Assembly: GCA_934613505.1 (NCBI GenBank)
Contig: CAKTTB010000019.1
Coordinates: 1-22,313, forward strand
Origin: an uncultured Oscillospiraceae bacterium
GTDB taxonomy: Bacteria; Bacillota; Clostridia; Oscillospirales; Oscillospiraceae
Length of the DNA stretch: 22,313 bases
Reading direction: 5' to 3'
The position numbers and the translations under genes were made by a program. Every line of letters starts with the position of its first letter. The first letter of the stretch is position 1. The notes below the pieces were generated by a model. The model searched no databases. It saw nothing but the letters and a program-made list of their open reading frames with translations, and had not been told where the DNA came from. This document shows, piece after piece, positions 6,623-15,612 of this stretch.

Positions 6623-9600
6623 ATGGGGAAGCTGACACTGCGGGAGATCCGCAAAAGCCTCGGCCGCTTTCTGGCCATCGCTGCCATTGTGGCGCTCGGC
6701 GTGGGCTTTTTCTGCGGCCTGCGCCTGACGAAGACCGCCATGGTCAAGACCATGGATACATACACCGACACGCAGAGCATGTACGATTTCCGGCTCGTGA
6801 GCACCGTCGGCTTTGAGGAAACGGATGCCGCATCGTTTGCGGACGGCATGCCGGGCGTCCTCTGTGAGGGCAGTAAGACCGCCGACGCGCTCGCCGTTGT
6901 GGCGGATGGCGCTGCGCGGCCGCACCACTTCATGTCCATGCCGGAAACGCTCAATGTGCCGTCCTTAAAGGCGGGCAGATTGCCGCAGCGGGCGGATGAA
7001 TGTCTGGCGGACAGCATGCTGTACGGCGAAAAGGATCTCGGCTCCACGATCGTCATCACGCAGGAAAACGATGATGACACGCTGGAGAAGTTCGCAAGGC
7101 GGGAATTTACGATCGTCGGCGTCGCCAAGAGCGTGCTGTATGCCAACTATGAACGCGGCAGCACCTCAGTCGGCAGCGGCGCGCTGGCGGGCTTTGTATA
7201 TGTCCTGCCGGAGGCGTTCGATCTGGATTACGAGACCGAGCTGTACGTGCGCCTGCAGGCGCGGCAGGGCGAGGCCTATTCCGACGAATATGAAGCGAGC
7301 ATCGACGACGCCGAGCCGCAGATCACGGCGCTGGCCGAGTCGCTCGCGCAGGCGCGCGCCGACCGGCTGACCGCCGACGCGGAGCGGGAGCTTGCTGACG
7401 CGCGCGCGACGCTGGACGAAAAGGAACAGGAGTTGGCCGACGCGAAAGAAACGCTCGCGGACGCAAAGCAGACGCTTGCCGATGCGGAGCAGGAGGTCAC
7501 AGACGGCGAGCAGAAGCTCGCCGATGCAAAAGAAGACGCCGAACGGGAGCTGGCCGACGCCTATCAGAAGCTGATCGACGGCCAGCAGGAGCTGGAAGAG
7601 AACGAGCAGAAGCTCGCCGATGCCCGGCAGGAGCTGGAAGACGGCGAGCAGAAGCTGGCCGACGCGCAGCAGCAGTACGAGGACGGCGTGCAGGAGCTGG
7701 CCGACGGCCGCAAGAGCGCCATGCAGCAGCTCCATGCGGCGGCAAGGAAGATCTCCGACGCGCAGGATGCGCTCGATGCGCAGCGAGCGCAGGTCGACGA
7801 GGCTCAGAAAGAGCTGGACGCGCAGCAGGCACAGGTCGACGCGGCCGTGGCTGCGGGGATGATGTCCCCGGAGGAGGCCGCAGCCGCTTATGCGCAGATC
7901 GAAGCCGGCCGGGCAGAGCTGGACAAGGCCCGGCAGCAGCTGAGCGCGGCACAGGATCAGATCGACGCCGGGCGCGAGGAATATCTGAAATCTCTGGAAG
8001 AAGTCAATGACGAGCTGGACGAAAACCAGAAAAAGCTCGACAAGGCAAAGACGACGCTGGACGAAAAGCAGCAGGAGCTTACCGACGGCAAACAGGAGCT
8101 GGCGGACGGCGAGCAGAAGCTGGCGGACGCAAAGCAGGAGCTGGCAGACGGCTGGGCGGAGTATTATGACGGCAAGGCCGAGGCCGAGCAGAAGATCGCG
8201 GACGCGGAGCAGGAGTTGGCTGACGCCCGGCAGCAGCTGACGGACGGCAAGCAGGAGCTTTCCGACGCGGAGCAGGAGCTGGCGGACGGCGAGCAGAAGC
8301 TTGCCGATGCCGAACAGGAATATCAGGACGGTCTGGATGCGCTGGAAAAGCTGAAGGAGCCGGATGTATATGTGCTGGACCGCAGCAGTAACGTGGGCTA
8401 TGCCTGCTTTGAGAGCGATTCCAATATCGTGCGCGGCGTGTCCCGCGTGTTCCCGCTGTTCTTCTTCGCCGTGGCGGCGCTGGTCTGCATCACGACGATG
8501 ACCCGCATGGTCGACGAGCAGCGCACGCAGGCCGGCGTCCTGAAGGCGATGGGCTATTCCAACGGCGCGATCATGTCGGTCTATTTCCTCTATGCCGGCA
8601 GCGCCTCGATCCTCGGCTGCGTGGTCGGGATCAGCGCCGGCGCATATTTCCTGCCGAAGCTGATCTGGCAGGGGTATAATATCATGTACGGCTTTACGGA
8701 CATTCTATTCGCGTTCGATTGGCCGCTGGCGCTCGGGTCGGTGGGAGCGTATCTCATCTGCGCGCTCGGGACGACGTGGTATGCCATCGAGGCGGAGCTG
8801 TCGCGGCCTGCGGCGGAGCTGATCCGGCCCAAGGCGCCGAAGGCGGGCAAGCGGATCCTCCTTGAGCGGCTGCCCTTTATCTGGAAACGGATCCCGTTCC
8901 TTCACAAGGTCTCCATCCGCAACATCCTGCGTTATAAAAAGCGCATGATCATGATGGCCATCGGCATCGGCGGCTGCACGGCGCTGCTGATTACGGGCTT
9001 CGGCATTCAGGATTCCATCCGCAGCGTTGTGGATTACCAGTATGAGGAGATCACCCGCTATGATGCGAGCGTGACCTTTGCTCACGCCATGACGCAGGAA
9101 GAACGGGAGACGTTCAGCGAGACCTATGCGGAGGATCTGGCCCAGTGCGGCTTCGCGGCGGAAAAGAGCCTCGACGCCAGCGCGAACGGGCAGACCAAGA
9201 CGACGAACGTCGTCTGCCCGGAATCCGGCAGCGTGGACGGACTGATCGACCTGCATACGAAGGCCGGGGAACCGGTGGCCTATCCCGCGGACGGCGCGTG
9301 CATCATCAGCCGAGGCCTTGCCGACGCGCTGCGCGTTTCCGTGGGGGACACCGTCACGCTGCGGGACACCGAGATGCACACGTGCGAACTGCCGGTCGCG
9401 GCGGTCTTTGAAAACTATGTTTATAATTACGTGTATCTGACGCAGAATACCTGGCAGACGCTGTTTGAGGCGGAGCCGGAGTATGAGACGGCGTGGCTGA
9501 ATTTCCCGGCAGAGGCCGACGCGCATGAAATTTCGGCGACGCTTTCTGCCGACGAGGACATTGCCGTCGTGAACCTCAGCACGGATTTCCGCGCGCGTGT

Positions 9601-10021
9601 GGCGACCATGATGGAAAGCATGCAGTATATCGTGCTGATCGTTGTCATCTGCGCGGCGGCTCTGGCCTTTATTGTCCTCTACAACCTGACGAACATCAAC
9701 ATTACCGAGCGGGCGCGTGAGATCGCCACGATCAAGGTGCTGGGCTTCTATGATGCGGAAACGAACCGGTATATCTTCCGGGAGAACATCATTCTGACCA
9801 TTCTCGGCGCGATCGTGGGTCTGCCGATGGGAAAGGCGCTGCATGCATTCGTGATGTCGCAGATCAGGATTGATCTCATGTGCTTTGACGTGCGTGTGGA
9901 GCCGAAGAGCTATCTGATCTCCGTGGCGCTGACGCTCGGCTTCGGCCTTCTGGTCAATGCCGCGCTGCGCAGAAAGATCCGCGCGGTCGACATGGCGCAG
10001 GCACTCAAATCGATCGAGTAA
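6623..10021 (+). CDS. FtsX-like ABC permease with giant extracellular coiled coil
   Basis: A 1132-residue permease, far longer than MacB (about 650) or FtsX (about 300). TM1 is at about 16-36. An alpha/beta extracellular region follows (about 40-230). Then comes a Leu/Ala heptad coiled coil at about 233-579 built of units such as ELADAKQ and DGEQKLA, interrupted once near 407-426 ([16 protein letters not shown]), consistent with a hairpin tip. FtsX domain 1 has three TMs (about 608-720). TM5 lies at about 772-795 ([20 protein letters not shown]). A second extracellular domain follows, then FtsX domain 2 with three TMs (about 1000-1120) ending [12 protein letters not shown] 6623 is preferred over upstream ATGs because it immediately follows the ATPase stop and gives a canonical [14 protein letters not shown] start; the ribosome binding site is weak, suggesting coupling. 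The substrate is unknown. Confidence 0.93.
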   Translation: MGKLTLREIRKSLGRFLAIAAIVALGVGFFCGLRLTKTAMVKTMDTYTDTQSMYDFRLVSTVGFEETDAASFADGMPGVLCEGSKTADALAVVADGAARPHHFMSMPETLNVPSLKAGRLPQRADECLADSMLYGEKDLGSTIVITQENDDDTLEKFARREFTIVGVAKSVLYANYERGSTSVGSGALAGFVYVLPEAFDLDYETELYVRLQARQGEAYSDEYEASIDDAEPQITALAESLAQARADRLTADAERELADARATLDEKEQELADAKETLADAKQTLADAEQEVTDGEQKLADAKEDAERELADAYQKLIDGQQELEENEQKLADARQELEDGEQKLADAQQQYEDGVQELADGRKSAMQQLHAAARKISDAQDALDAQRAQVDEAQKELDAQQAQVDAAVAAGMMSPEEAAAAYAQIEAGRAELDKARQQLSAAQDQIDAGREEYLKSLEEVNDELDENQKKLDKAKTTLDEKQQELTDGKQELADGEQKLADAKQELADGWAEYYDGKAEAEQKIADAEQELADARQQLTDGKQELSDAEQELADGEQKLADAEQEYQDGLDALEKLKEPDVYVLDRSSNVGYACFESDSNIVRGVSRVFPLFFFAVAALVCITTMTRMVDEQRTQAGVLKAMGYSNGAIMSVYFLYAGSASILGCVVGISAGAYFLPKLIWQGYNIMYGFTDILFAFDWPLALGSVGAYLICALGTTWYAIEAELSRPAAELIRPKAPKAGKRILLERLPFIWKRIPFLHKVSIRNILRYKKRMIMMAIGIGGCTALLITGFGIQDSIRSVVDYQYEEITRYDASVTFAHAMTQEERETFSETYAEDLAQCGFAAEKSLDASANGQTKTTNVVCPESGSVDGLIDLHTKAGEPVAYPADGACIISRGLADALRVSVGDTVTLRDTEMHTCELPVAAVFENYVYNYVYLTQNTWQTLFEAEPEYETAWLNFPAEADAHEISATLSADEDIAVVNLSTDFRARVATMMESMQYIVLIVVICAAALAFIVLYNLTNINITERAREIATIKVLGFYDAETNRYIFRENIILTILGAIVGLPMGKALHAFVMSQIRIDLMCFDVRVEPKSYLISVALTLGFGLLVNAALRRKIRAVDMAQALKSIE
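7321..8360 (+). repeat. Internal degenerate repeats encoding the coiled coil
   Basis: This stretch of the permease gene is built from many short imperfect repeats. The 17-base unit GACGGCGAGCAGAAGCT (coding DGEQKL) recurs exactly at 7502, 7640, 8105 and 8285, with synonymous changes around it. Such repeats favour copy-number change by slippage or recombination, so coil length may differ between strains. Confidence 0.8.
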
Positions 10022-10047
10022 TCGTTGCCCAGGGAAAGAAGGAACGC

Positions 10048-11772
10048 ATGAAAAAACTGCTCATTTACCTGCAGCCGTATCGGCTGCAGGCCATTTTAGC
10101 GCCGCTTTTCAAGCTGCTGGAAGCGGCGTTTGAACTGCTCGTGCCGCTCATTATGGCGGATATCATCGACGTTGGCATCGCGGCCAGCGATACGGGCTAT
10201 ATCCTCCGGAAATGCCTCGTTCTGGCGCTTCTTGGCGTGTGCGGCTTTATCAGCGCCGCCGTTGCACAGTATTTTTCCGCAAAGGCCGCGACCGGCGCAA
10301 CGTCGCGGCTGCGGCACGCGCTGTTTGCCCATATCCAGTCGCTGTCCTATGCGGAGCTGGACCGGCTCGGGACCTCCACGCTCATCACCCGCATGACGAG
10401 CGACATGAATCAGGTGCAGACGGGCCTCAATCTGACGCTCCGGCTGCTGCGCTCGCCGATCGTCGTGTTCGGTGCGATGATCATGGCGTTTACGATCGAC
10501 GTGCGTTCGGCGCTCATCTTTGCGGTGGCGGTGCCGGTGCTGTTCGGCGTCGTATTTGCCATCATGCTCAGCTGTATCCCGCTCTACCGCCGGGTGCAGA
10601 CGAAGCTGGACGGCGTCATGGGCGCGGCGCAGGAAAACCTGTCCGGCGTGCGCGTCATCCGCGCCTTCACCCGCGAGCGGGAGGAGACGGACAGCTTTCA
10701 GGAGAAGACCGGCGCGCTGTTTGATTCGCAGCAGTTTGTAGGCAGGCTGTCGGCGCTTCTGAATCCTCTGACCTATGTCATCATCAACCTTGCCATCGTG
10801 GCGCTTCTGCGCACGGGAAGCATCCGCGTGAACGCGGGCGCACTGACGCAGGGCGAGCTGATCGCGCTGTATAATTACATGTCGCAGATCCTGGTGGAGC
10901 TGATCAAATTTGCGAACCTGATCCTGAACATCACCAAATCCGCCGCCTGCGCCGGACGCATTTCGCAGGTGCTGGAGACTGGCTCCAGCCTGCAAAGCGG
11001 CAGCAAGACCGCACCGGAGGCGGAACAGGGCGCGGCGCTGACGTTTGAGAATGTCTCCTTCCGCTATCCCGGCGCCGGTGCGGACGCGCTGCGCGAGATC
11101 AGCTTTTCCGCCCGCCCGGGCGAGATGATCGGCGTGATCGGCGGTACGGGCGCGGGAAAAACGTCTCTGGCGAACCTCATCCCGCGCTTTTACGATGTGA
11201 CCGGGGGTGCGGTACTTTGGAACGGCGCGGATGTGCGGACGCTGCAGCTGCCGTCCCTGCGCGCGCAGATCGGCGTCGTGCCGCAGAAGGCGCTGCTGTT
11301 CTCTGGCACCATCCGCGACAATCTGTGCTGGGGCAACCCCGACGCGGCGGAGAATACGCTCTGGGAGGCACTGCGCGCCGCGCAGGCCGACGGCGTCGTG
11401 CGTGACAAGCCGGGCGAACTGGATGCGGCGGTGGAGCCGGGCGGCCGGAACTTCTCCGGCGGCCAGCGCCAGCGGCTGACCATCGCCCGCGCGCTGGTAC
11501 GCAGACCCTCGCTTCTCATTCTGGACGACAGCGCGTCTGCGCTGGACTTTGCCACGGACGCCGCGCTCCGCAAGGCGCTGCGGAGCCTGCCGTGGCACCC
11601 GACGGTGCTTCTGATCTCGCAGCGGATCTCTTCTATCCGGCACGCGGATCAGATCCTTGTGCTGGACGACGGCCGTCTTGCCGGCATCGGCACGCACGAA
11701 TCGCTGCTGGCCGACTGCCCCGTCTATCAGGAGTTCTGCCGCTCGCAGCTCAAAAAGGAGGATGCAGAATGA
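10048..11772 (+). CDS. ABC exporter half-transporter, degenerate-site subunit (BmrC/TM287-like)
   Basis: A 574-residue half-transporter with an N-terminal six-TM exporter domain (about 12-300) and a C-terminal ATPase. Motifs are Walker A GGTGAGKTS (365-373), signature FSGGQRQR (469-476) and Walker B LLILDDSASALD. D494 replaces the catalytic glutamate, and Q525 (LISQRIS) replaces the H-loop histidine. This pair of changes is the mark of the degenerate subunit in heterodimeric type IV exporters such as TM287/288 and BmrCD. AGAAGGAA precedes the ATG, 26 bases after the permease stop. The TGA overlaps the next ATG by four bases (ATGA), so the partner is made by translational coupling. Drug or lipid export is likely, but the substrate is not visible in the sequence. 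Confidence 0.94.
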   Translation: MKKLLIYLQPYRLQAILAPLFKLLEAAFELLVPLIMADIIDVGIAASDTGYILRKCLVLALLGVCGFISAAVAQYFSAKAATGATSRLRHALFAHIQSLSYAELDRLGTSTLITRMTSDMNQVQTGLNLTLRLLRSPIVVFGAMIMAFTIDVRSALIFAVAVPVLFGVVFAIMLSCIPLYRRVQTKLDGVMGAAQENLSGVRVIRAFTREREETDSFQEKTGALFDSQQFVGRLSALLNPLTYVIINLAIVALLRTGSIRVNAGALTQGELIALYNYMSQILVELIKFANLILNITKSAACAGRISQVLETGSSLQSGSKTAPEAEQGAALTFENVSFRYPGAGADALREISFSARPGEMIGVIGGTGAGKTSLANLIPRFYDVTGGAVLWNGADVRTLQLPSLRAQIGVVPQKALLFSGTIRDNLCWGNPDAAENTLWEALRAAQADGVVRDKPGELDAAVEPGGRNFSGGQRQRLTIARALVRRPSLLILDDSASALDFATDAALRKALRSLPWHPTVLLISQRISSIRHADQILVLDDGRLAGIGTHESLLADCPVYQEFCRSQLKKEDAE

Positions 11773-13508
11773 ATACTTCCTCCAAAACGCTTCTTCGCGT
11801 GTGCAGAAGCCTTGGGCGCTATCTGCCGCTTCTGCTGCTGTCCCTTCTTCTGGCGGCGGCCAGTGTGGCAGGGACGCTCTATATCCCCATCCTCGTCGGC
11901 GACGCCATCGACGCGATCGTTGGCCCCGGGCAGGTCGATTTCCAAGCGGTCGGCATGCTGGCGGTCAGGATCGCCGTGCTTGCCGGGCTGACGGCGCTTC
12001 TGCAGTGGCTGATGGCGGTCATCCACAACCGCGTCTGCTTCGCTGTGACGCGCGACGTGCGGCGGCAGGCGTTTTCCCGCCTGCAGAAGCTGCCGCTTTC
12101 GTATCTGGACAGTCATCCCGCGGGCGATACGCTCAGCCGCATCGTCGCCGACGTCGACCAGTTTGCCGACGGCCTGCTCATGGGCTTCACGCAGCTGTTT
12201 ACCGGTGTTCTGACGATCGTGGGCACGATCGGCTTCATGCTCTCGATCAGCTGGAAGATCACGCTGGTCGTGGTGCTGCTGACACCCCTGTCTCTTCTGG
12301 TGGCGAAGTTCATCGCAAGCCGGACGTATTCCATGTTCCAGCAGCAGTCCAAGGCGCGCGGCGAGCAGACCGCGCTGATAAACGAGCAGCTGAACGGTCA
12401 GCGCGTCGTGCAGGCCTTCTCCCACGAGGCGCAGAGCCTGCGGCAGTTTGACGAGATCAACGACCGGCTGGAAGCGGCCACCATGCGCGCGACGTTCTTT
12501 TCCTCCCTGACGAACCCGTCCACGCGGATCCTCTATAATATCATCTATGCCTGCGTGGGCTTCACCGGCGCGCTCGGCGCGGTTGCAGGGACGATCACGG
12601 TCGGCGGGCTGTCGTGCTTCCTCAGCTATGCCAACCAGTACGCCAAGCCGTTCAACGAGATCACCGGCGTCATCACCGAGCTTCAGAATGCGCTGGCCTG
12701 TGCCGGCCGCGTGTTCGAGCTGATCGACGAACCGGAGGAGACGCCGGATGCGGCGGATGCGAAGACGCTGGAGGCGGTCTCCGGCCAGGTGCAGCTGACA
12801 AACGTCGCCTTCTCCTATACACCGGAGCAGCGGCTCATCGAGGATCTGAACCTTGCGGTTCAGCCCGGGCAGCGTGTGGCCATCGTCGGCCCGACCGGCT
12901 GCGGCAAGACGACGCTCATTAACCTGCTTATGCGTTTTTATGATGTCAAGGACGGCTCTATTTCCGTGGACGGCAGCGAGATCCGCTCCGTCACACGAAA
13001 GAGCCTGCGCCATCAATACGGCATGGTCCTGCAGGACACGTGGCTGAAGACGGCCACGGTGCGCGACAATATCCGCCTTGCCAAGCCTGACGCCTCGGAT
13101 GCCGAGGTGGAAGCGGCGGCACGCGCGGCGCATGCGGATTCCTTCATCCGCCGCCTGCCGGACGGATATGACACCATGCTCTCCGATACCGGCGGCGCGC
13201 TGTCCGCCGGGCAGCGGCAGCTGCTTTGCATTGCGCGCGTGATGCTCTGCCTGCCGCCCATGCTGATCCTCGATGAGGCGACCAGCTCCATCGATACACG
13301 CACGGAGGCGCAGATCCAGCACGCATTCGACACGATGATGCAGGGCCGGACGAGCTTCATCGTGGCGCACCGCCTGTCCACCATCCGCGAAGCGGATGTC
13401 ATTCTGGTCATGCAGAATGGCCATATCGTCGAGCAGGGCCGCCACGAGGCGCTGCTCGCCAAAGGCGGCTTCTACGCCAAGCTCTACCACAGCCAGTTCG
13501 AGGGATAA
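11769..13508 (+). CDS. ABC exporter half-transporter, catalytic subunit (BmrD/TM288-like)
   Basis: A 579-residue half-transporter. It has a six-TM domain (about 15-315, including LLLLSLLLAAASVAGTLYIP) and an ATPase with Walker A GPTGCGKTT (374-382), Walker B LILDEATSSIDT with the catalytic E503 intact, and H-loop H534 (VAHRLSTI). Its signature is LSAGQRQL (478-485) rather than LSGGQ. This is the expected partner change, because this loop completes the degenerate site formed on the other subunit. The longer upstream frame from 11592 is rejected: AAAGGAGG sits just before the ATG at 11769, inside the end of the previous gene. With the preceding gene it should form one heterodimeric exporter in the membrane. 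Confidence 0.95.
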   Translation: MNTSSKTLLRVCRSLGRYLPLLLLSLLLAAASVAGTLYIPILVGDAIDAIVGPGQVDFQAVGMLAVRIAVLAGLTALLQWLMAVIHNRVCFAVTRDVRRQAFSRLQKLPLSYLDSHPAGDTLSRIVADVDQFADGLLMGFTQLFTGVLTIVGTIGFMLSISWKITLVVVLLTPLSLLVAKFIASRTYSMFQQQSKARGEQTALINEQLNGQRVVQAFSHEAQSLRQFDEINDRLEAATMRATFFSSLTNPSTRILYNIIYACVGFTGALGAVAGTITVGGLSCFLSYANQYAKPFNEITGVITELQNALACAGRVFELIDEPEETPDAADAKTLEAVSGQVQLTNVAFSYTPEQRLIEDLNLAVQPGQRVAIVGPTGCGKTTLINLLMRFYDVKDGSISVDGSEIRSVTRKSLRHQYGMVLQDTWLKTATVRDNIRLAKPDASDAEVEAAARAAHADSFIRRLPDGYDTMLSDTGGALSAGQRQLLCIARVMLCLPPMLILDEATSSIDTRTEAQIQHAFDTMMQGRTSFIVAHRLSTIREADVILVMQNGHIVEQGRHEALLAKGGFYAKLYHSQFEG

Positions 13509-13513
13509 ATTAT

Positions 13514-13541
13514 GCAGCCGCTTCCATTAGGAAGCGGCTGC
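13514..13541 (+). terminator. Perfect 12-bp hairpin ending the export operon
   Basis: GCAGCCGCTTCC (13514-13525) pairs fully with 13530-13541 around an ATTA loop, five bases after the stop. No real T-tract follows (GCCTGTCTC), so it may be a weak terminator or an mRNA-stabilising hairpin. Confidence 0.6.
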
Positions 13542-13556
13542 GCCTGTCTCTTGCAT

Positions 13557-13587
13557 TTGCTGTCGGATGATGTTAATATGATACTAT
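13557..13587 (+). promoter_or_regulatory. Candidate promoter of the AAA_28-CYTH gene
   Basis: An extended -10, TGATACTAT (13579-13587), lies 25 bases before the TTG start. The nearest -35-like element is TTGCTG (13557-13562) with a long 19-base spacer. Confidence 0.45.
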
Positions 13588-13612
13588 AAAATGAAGCAAA
13601 GGAGCGATCCTT

Positions 13613-14719
13613 TTGGCAAAACAGATCACGCGCATCGTCCTGACCGGCGGACCCGCGGCAGGCAAGACGACGCTTATCAGCCGCATTCTCAAGGAGTTCA
13701 AGCAGGACGACGGATGGAAGGTCATCACCATCCCCGAGACGGCGTCGGAGCTGATCTCCGGCTTCGGCATCAAGCCGTTCGGCGGCTGCGTGTCGATGCT
13801 GGACTTTCAGTATTTTGTCGTTGCCGACCAGCTGCACAAGGAGAAGCTCGCACTCGAGGCGGCGCAGAAGATACCGGAGGAGCATGTGATCATTCTCTTT
13901 GACCGGGCGCTGTTTGACGATAAGGCGTACGTCAGCGACGAGGAGTTCCGGCAGGTGCTGGCGCATTTCGGCCTGACGGAGGAGCAGGCGCTGGCCCACT
14001 ATGACACGGTCCTGCATCTGGTCTCCTGTGCCAAGGGCGCGGAATTTGCCTATAATTTCGGCAACGAGGCGCGCTATGAGACGCTGGAGGAGGCGCGGGT
14101 AAAGGACGACCAGACGCTCCGCGCCTGGAGCCAGCATCCGAATCTGCGCGTGATCGACAATTCCGTCGACTTTGAGGATAAGATCGTCCGCGGTCTGCAC
14201 GCGGTCTATGACGCCATCGGAAGACCGGTGTCGCAGGTGGTCTGGCATAAATATCTCATCGCGCTGCCGACGCTCAAAACGCTGGAGGATACCTACCGCG
14301 CGGCCAGCATCGATATGATGCAGACCTATCTGACCCGCGCGAACCCAAACGTCGTGCGCCGCGTGCGCCAGCAGAAAAATGGCGGTGATTATCTCTATTT
14401 CTACACCGAAAAGCGGACGACCGAATCCGGCCAGTGGGAGACGGAGAAGCCCATCTCGGAAAAGGAATACATCCGCTATCTGATGGAGGGCGACACGAGC
14501 CTGCATACCGTTCATAAGACGAAATACCGCTTCGTCTACCACGGCTGCCGGTTTGAGATCGACGTCTATCCGTTCTCGCAGGACCGCGCCATCATGCGCG
14601 CCGCCCTGCCAAAGGATGCGCCCACGCTCGACGCGCCGCCGGAGATCACCGTCCTGCGCGAGGTCACCGACGACCCCGCCTACAAAAATCGCCAGCTGGC
14701 AAAGAACCAGCGGCTGTAA
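13613..14719 (+). CDS. TTD14-like protein: AAA_28 P-loop NTPase fused to a CYTH-like domain
   Basis: A 368-residue soluble two-domain protein. The N-terminal part (about 5-200) is an AAA_28 NTPase (PF13521), with Walker A GGPAAGKTT (12-20), the segment VITIPETASELI (37-48) typical of the family, and a Walker B-like IILFDRALFDDKAY (93-106). The C-terminal part (about 208-345) has CYTH/triphosphate-tunnel features: YLTR (239-242), RRVRQQ (249-254), YFYTEKR (262-268), WETEKPISEKEY (275-286), KTKYRF (302-307) and RFEIDVY (313-319). The leading ExExK of catalytic CYTH enzymes is missing (WHKYL instead), so triphosphatase activity is doubtful. The same architecture occurs in the eukaryotic TTD14 protein, reported to bind GTP and phosphoinositides. 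The start is TTG with AAGGAG eight bases upstream; no in-frame ATG fits. Confidence 0.85.
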   Translation: MAKQITRIVLTGGPAAGKTTLISRILKEFKQDDGWKVITIPETASELISGFGIKPFGGCVSMLDFQYFVVADQLHKEKLALEAAQKIPEEHVIILFDRALFDDKAYVSDEEFRQVLAHFGLTEEQALAHYDTVLHLVSCAKGAEFAYNFGNEARYETLEEARVKDDQTLRAWSQHPNLRVIDNSVDFEDKIVRGLHAVYDAIGRPVSQVVWHKYLIALPTLKTLEDTYRAASIDMMQTYLTRANPNVVRRVRQQKNGGDYLYFYTEKRTTESGQWETEKPISEKEYIRYLMEGDTSLHTVHKTKYRFVYHGCRFEIDVYPFSQDRAIMRAALPKDAPTLDAPPEITVLREVTDDPAYKNRQLAKNQRL

Positions 14720-14726
14720 GCGAAAA

Positions 14727-14754
14727 CCGCCCGCTGCTCCAAGGCAGCGGGCGG
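14727..14754. terminator. Shared terminator between convergent genes
   Basis: An 11-bp perfect stem, CCGCCCGCTGC/GCAGCGGGCGG, lies between the convergent stops at 14719 and 14760. On the minus strand it is followed by TTTTCG, on the plus strand by ACTGTTT. It therefore mainly serves the HAD gene but may act both ways. Confidence 0.75.
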
Positions 14755-14759
14755 ACTGT

Positions 14760-15413
14760 TTATTCGGAAAGCAGCCGGTCCAGATCGGCGACGGTCTTGC
14801 AGTAAAAATCGCAGTTTTTTCGCATGAACTGCTCGATCTCCGGGATATCGTTGGCCCATCCGGCGGCGGCGAAGGGGACGCCGCAGCGGCGCGCCATGTC
14901 GTAGCCGGGCTTCAGATCGTCGACCATCAGAAGCTCCTCCGGCGGCAGGGAGAAGGTCTTCATGATCTGCTGCAGCGGCCAGGCCTCCGGCTTGCGCTGC
15001 TCGGGCGGCTGCTCCCAGCCGAAGATCAGATCCGGCACCGGCAGACCGTTTTCGCGGTAGTCGCGCTCGATATTCTCCCGCATGGAGTGGGACACGACGG
15101 CGATCTTTCCGCCCGCGTCCCGGTGGCGCTGCAAAATCTCCCGGATGCCGGGATAAGCCTTCGGCACGCGCGTGCGCACCCAGTCCTGCCAGAAGCGGAA
15201 CTCGCCCTCCAGCTCCTCCTCGGAAAAGCCAAGCTCGCCGGTAAAGAGCGCCATGACGCCGGGATCGAAGTTTTTGCGGAAATAATCGTCCAGCGTGTAA
15301 GAAAGGCCCGGACGCACCTGCGCCAGATAGGCAAGAAACGACGGAAAATGAATGGTAGCCGTGCTGTTAACCGTCGTATCGTCGTGATCCATCACCAGAC
15401 ATTGAAAGCGCAA
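14760..15413 (-). CDS. HAD-family hydrolase (phosphatase-like)
   Basis: A 217-residue HAD-superfamily protein with all four catalytic motifs. Motif I is DHDDT (9-13; nucleophile D9, acid/base D11). Motif II is VVSHS (S108 or S110), motif III is RKPEAWP (K141) and motif IV is VDDLKPG (D165/D166). The helical insert after motif I (about 20-85) marks a C1-capped, phosphoglycolate-phosphatase-like member. The substrate cannot be told. The start is TTG at 15413, with GGGAGGG seven bases upstream. The next possible start, ATG at residue 8, would leave the nucleophile as the second residue and is unlikely. It diverges from the SH3 protein gene. Confidence 0.85.
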   Translation of the reverse strand: MRFQCLVMDHDDTTVNSTATIHFPSFLAYLAQVRPGLSYTLDDYFRKNFDPGVMALFTGELGFSEEELEGEFRFWQDWVRTRVPKAYPGIREILQRHRDAGGKIAVVSHSMRENIERDYRENGLPVPDLIFGWEQPPEQRKPEAWPLQQIMKTFSLPPEELLMVDDLKPGYDMARRCGVPFAAAGWANDIPEIEQFMRKNCDFYCKTVADLDRLLSE

Positions 15414-15446
15414 AGCAGATCCCTCCCGGCAGAAGATTTTTCTACT

Positions 15447-15475
15447 ATCATACCAGCCGCGGCCCGGGTTCGCAA
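15447..15475 (-). promoter_or_regulatory. Promoter of the HAD gene
   Basis: On the minus strand TTGCGA (15470-15475) and TATGAT (15447-15452) are separated by 17 bases, with an extending TGG before the -10. Confidence 0.75.
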
Positions 15476-15509
15476 GCCGAAATGCGAAATCTTATTTTTT
15501 TATGAAGAA

Positions 15510-15538
15510 TTGCTATTTGCAAAAAGCTGTGGTATCAT
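15510..15538 (+). promoter_or_regulatory. Promoter of the SH3-domain protein gene
   Basis: TTGCTA (15510-15515), a 17-base spacer and TATCAT (15533-15538) preceded by TGG form an extended -10 promoter, 74 bases before the start codon. It diverges from the HAD promoter. Confidence 0.65.
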
Positions 15539-15612
15539 AATCATGAATATACTGCGCGGACTGTACACATCTGCGCTTCCGGCCAAAACGTCATGACGAT
15601 GGAGGTACGACA

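Noticed and set aside
11727..13490. 587-codon minus-strand open frame
   Set aside because: It is antisense to the ABC exporter subunit with full motifs; an artefact of high GC and codon bias.
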